9,679 bases of DNA from an uncultured Brevundimonas sp. (GTDB lineage Bacteria; Pseudomonadota; Alphaproteobacteria; Caulobacterales; Caulobacteraceae). The notes under the pieces were generated by a model. That model worked only from the letters and a program-made list of their open reading frames with translations, did no database searches and had not been told where the DNA came from. The DNA lies in NCBI GenBank assembly GCA_946481405.1, contig CAMLNY010000017.1, positions 1 to 9,679 on the forward strand, given 5' to 3'. Positions 7,911-9,679 of this stretch are shown one piece after another. The number at the start of each line of letters is the position of its first letter. Positions within the stretch are counted from its first letter, which is position 1. The position numbers were made by a program, and so were the translations under genes.

Positions 7911-8306
7911 TTACTTGATCTGCACCTTGGCGCCGGCTTCGGTCAGCTTCTTGGCGACTTCGTCGGCGGCTTGCTTGGAGACGTTCTCGACGACGTTCTG
8001 CGGAGCGCCTTCGACCAGGTCCTTGGCTTCCTTCAGACCCAGGTCCGAACGCACGCCACGGACTTCCTTGATGACGTTGATCTTCTTGTCGCCGCCGTCC
8101 AGCAGGACGACGGTGAACTCGGTTTGCTCTTCGGCGGCTTCAGCCGGAGCACCACCGCCAGCGGCGGCGCCGCCGGCCGGCATGGCCATGGCGACCGGAG
8201 CAGCGGCGCTGACGCCCCACTTTTCTTCCAGCAGCTTGGAGAGTTCGGCGGCTTCGAGGACGGTCAGCGAGGACAGGTCTTCGACGATCTTGGACAGGTC
8301 AGCCAT
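7911..8306 (-). CDS. rplL: 50S ribosomal protein L7/L12
   Basis: The ribosomal stalk protein. Dimers bind L10 and recruit and stimulate the translation GTPases (EF-Tu, EF-G, IF2, RF3). The 131-residue product has the standard three parts. The N-terminal dimerisation helices are at about 1-32 ([20 protein letters not shown]). A flexible Ala/Gly/Pro hinge follows at about 33-60 ([18 protein letters not shown]). The globular C-terminal domain starts at about 62, with the signature [10 protein letters not shown] and [14 protein letters not shown]. It is a few residues longer than the usual 120-128, owing to the hinge. An AAGGA Shine-Dalgarno sequence lies 8 bases upstream of the ATG at 8306. It is co-transcribed with rplJ 60 bases upstream. 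It ends in a strong terminator instead of running on to rpoB. Confidence 0.98.
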   Translation of the reverse strand: MADLSKIVEDLSSLTVLEAAELSKLLEEKWGVSAAAPVAMAMPAGGAAAGGGAPAEAAEEQTEFTVVLLDGGDKKINVIKEVRGVRSDLGLKEAKDLVEGAPQNVVENVSKQAADEVAKKLTEAGAKVQIK

Positions 8307-8366
8307 GTCAGTTTTCCTTCGGGGAATAGGTAGGTTTCAGAGAGGGGTATGCGGAGATGGAAAGGC

Positions 8367-8882
8367 TTACGCGGCTTCCTTCGCGCCGTAGGCGCTGAAG
8401 ACGCGGGCCAGCTGGGCGGCGGGCGCCTGGACGACACCGGCGATCTTGGTCGCGGGCGCGTTGAGCAGGCCGAGCAGCGAGGCGCGGATTTCGTCGAGGG
8501 TCGGCAGCTTGGAGAGGCTCTCCACGCCCTTCGGATCGACGACGGTCTCGCCCATGAAGCCGCCGACGATAACGAACTTGTCGTTGCCCTTGGCGAATTC
8601 GGTCGCGACCTTGGCGGCCGTGGCGGGGTTCTCGGCATAGGCGATGCCCACGGGACCCTTGAACAGGCCGTGGTAACCGCTGCCTTCTTCCGCGGCGAGC
8701 GCCTTCAGCGCCAGGCGGTTCTTGACCACCTTGAACGCTCCGCCCGCGGTGCGCAGACGGCCCCGCAGGTCTTCCATTTCCGCAACGGTCAGACCCAGGT
8801 TGTGGGTCACGACCACGCTGCCGGCCTCGGCGAAGACGCCTTTCAGCGACTCGATCGATTCGGCCTTTTGTGCGCGATCCAT
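8367..8882 (-). CDS. rplJ: 50S ribosomal protein L10
   Basis: Forms the base of the ribosomal stalk. Its N-terminal domain binds 23S rRNA, and its C-terminal helix carries L7/L12 dimers. The 171-residue product matches the family length. Family segments are the MDRAQKAESIESLKGVFAEA opening, VTHNLGLTVAEMEDLRGRLR, FKVVKNRLALKAL (about 50-62), FKGPVGIAY, and the C-terminal helix LNAPATKIAGVVQAPAAQLA ahead of ARVFSAYGAKE. The start at 8882 has a GGAG ribosome-binding site about 7 bases upstream. It is followed 60 bases later by rplL. A long hairpin-rich leader precedes it, consistent with the autoregulation by L10 (as the L10-L7/L12 complex) known in other bacteria. Confidence 0.98.
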   Translation of the reverse strand: MDRAQKAESIESLKGVFAEAGSVVVTHNLGLTVAEMEDLRGRLRTAGGAFKVVKNRLALKALAAEEGSGYHGLFKGPVGIAYAENPATAAKVATEFAKGNDKFVIVGGFMGETVVDPKGVESLSKLPTLDEIRASLLGLLNAPATKIAGVVQAPAAQLARVFSAYGAKEAA

Positions 8883-9149
8883 TGCGGTCTCCAGTCTTGA
8901 GGTTCGACGCCGGGCTTATTCCCGACGGCGAGTGGCCAAAGCGCTTCGCGTCGCCGCGAGGCGTTCAGGCCGGGTAGCAATGTCCGAAGGATGCTCTGAC
9001 AGGTCCGTCCCGGAACCGGGCCGACCGATGTCGTCTGCGTCCCCATCTCCCCACGGCGCTGGAGGGCTCTCCAGCATTTACGGCAAGGGTGGCCCCCTCG
9101 CCCCGAAGTTCTCGGACAGGCCCGTCAGGGCCGAAGCCCTGACGGAGAG
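8883..9149 (-). promoter_or_regulatory. Structured 5' leader of rplJ-rplL (probable L10 leader)
   Basis: No gene is supported in this stretch. It can form several hairpins on the minus strand: a perfect 10-bp stem with a cUUCGg tetraloop (9122-9145), a perfect 7-bp stem (9058-9064 with 9069-9075), a 4+4-bp stem with an internal loop (9002-9026), a 5-bp stem with a GCGA GNRA tetraloop (8946-8959), and a bulged stem near the start (8908-8930). Bacterial rplJ leaders are known to bind L10-(L7/L12) and repress translation, so this is the natural interpretation. I could not align it to the L10 leader model, and the L10-binding kink-turn is not proven. The 5' limit is inferred from the promoter position. 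Confidence 0.6.
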
Positions 9150-9155
9150 GCGCGC

Positions 9156-9183
9156 TCTATACAGGAAGACGGGCGGAAAGCAA
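9156..9183 (-). promoter_or_regulatory. Probable promoter of rplJ-rplL
   Basis: On the minus strand, TATAGA (9156-9161) is a good -10 box. It lies 16 bases after TTGCTT (9178-9183), a partial -35 match. It sits between the DUF2059 stop codon (9189-9191) and the first leader hairpin, so transcription would start at about 9149. The placement makes sense for the operon; the -35 is weak. Confidence 0.55.
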
Positions 9184-9188
9184 CCGGG

Positions 9189-9679
9189 TCAGTGCTTGTT
9201 CAGGCCCGCCGCGTCGGGGCTTTGGCCGGGACAGTCGAACTCGGCGCAGTATTTGGCGACGAAGTCGGTGGCGAACGCCTGCATGAAGGTCTCCATCTCC
9301 TGCCCCTGCAGGGCCCCGACCTCATTCTGCTTGCGGGCGATGATCCGGCCCTGGGGCGTCTCGTAGAACCCGACCAGGGCGCGCAGTTCCTGTTCGGTGA
9401 AGCGTTCTGCGTACAGTCGTTCCATATCGTCGATCAGACCGCTCATGTGGCGGTTCATGATTTCTGGCAGGTTAGCGCGGGTCCAGGCGGCCTGCTCTTC
9501 CGTGGCATCGGTCTGCTCGGCCAGCATCTCGTCGATGACATCCTCGACCACCTTGTCGATGTTCCCGCGCACGATCGCGTCGATCACCCGCTCGGCCAGA
9601 GCCGCCCGCGCCGAGGGATCGCCATCCTGGGCGTGGGCTTGAGGAGCGAAGGCGCACAGGGCGCCGGCCGCTAAGGCAA
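9189..9679 (-). CDS. DUF2059 family exported protein (5' end outside window)
   Basis: A secreted protein of unknown function belonging to the DUF2059 family. The frame stays open from the stop at 9189 to the window edge, beyond the GTG at 9587 that could be mistaken for a start. The extra residues read ALAAGALCAFAPQAHA then QDGDPSARAALAERV, which is the end of a Sec signal peptide with likely cleavage after AHA. The true start is therefore past 9679. The DUF2059 region covers the C-terminal half: the FTEQELRALVGFYETPQGR segment is the family hallmark, followed by a helical tail (MQAFATDFVAKYC) with two cysteines (AKYCAEFDCPG). It lies upstream of rplJ in the same direction, but a promoter between them suggests separate transcription. 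The family call is good; the role is unknown. Confidence 0.85.
   Translation of the reverse strand, partial: ALAAGALCAFAPQAHAQDGDPSARAALAERVIDAIVRGNIDKVVEDVIDEMLAEQTDATEEQAAWTRANLPEIMNRHMSGLIDDMERLYAERFTEQELRALVGFYETPQGRIIARKQNEVGALQGQEMETFMQAFATDFVAKYCAEFDCPGQSPDAAGLNKH

Noticed and set aside
8843..9046. 67-codon minus-strand frame in the rplJ leader, a possible leader peptide
   Set aside because: It overlaps the rplJ start out of frame, has Arg/Pro-rich composition and no visible ribosome-binding site; the RNA-structure explanation is better.
9472..9657. 61-codon minus-strand frame at the right edge
   Set aside because: Out-of-frame shadow of the DUF2059 gene, whose own frame runs on to the window edge with a signal peptide.

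Overview
The window is GC-rich DNA that looks like an alphaproteobacterium, most probably a member of the Caulobacterales such as Brevundimonas. This rests on the codon usage, a class I (archaeal-type) lysyl-tRNA synthetase, and the overall look of the small accessory proteins. No database search was possible, so the genus is an inference.

Layout. Positions 1-4136 carry five closely spaced minus-strand genes (gaps of about 31-49 bases). In transcription order they are a small lipoprotein, a putative amidoligase (Amidoligase_2 type), an unrecognised exported protein, a DUF4126 membrane protein, and lysS (class I LysRS, 3' end outside the window). A 97-base divergent intergenic region separates them from queA on the plus strand (4234-5328), a queuosine tRNA-modification gene. 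After queA comes a secreted M61-family metallopeptidase (5382-7352), whose frame is broken by one in-frame TAG at 6225-6227, upstream of the HExxH zinc motif. Two small plus-strand genes of unknown function follow, overlapping by ATGA (7424-7848). They converge on the ribosomal stalk operon rplJ-rplL (minus strand) across a strong hairpin terminator at about 7852-7884. Upstream of rplJ lie a roughly 265-base hairpin-rich leader and a probable promoter. The window ends in a secreted DUF2059 protein whose 5' end is cut off at 9679.

How the genes relate. Much of the window concerns translation: LysRS charges tRNA-Lys, QueA modifies tRNA position 34, and L10 with L7/L12 form the ribosomal stalk. 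The remaining genes are mostly envelope or exported proteins. No mobile element, CRISPR array, rRNA or tRNA gene was seen. The points most worth a second look are the nonsense codon in the M61 peptidase, the structured rplJ leader, and the amidoligase next to a lipoprotein. I found no convincing novel multi-gene system. Several very long ORFs antisense to real genes are by-products of high GC content.
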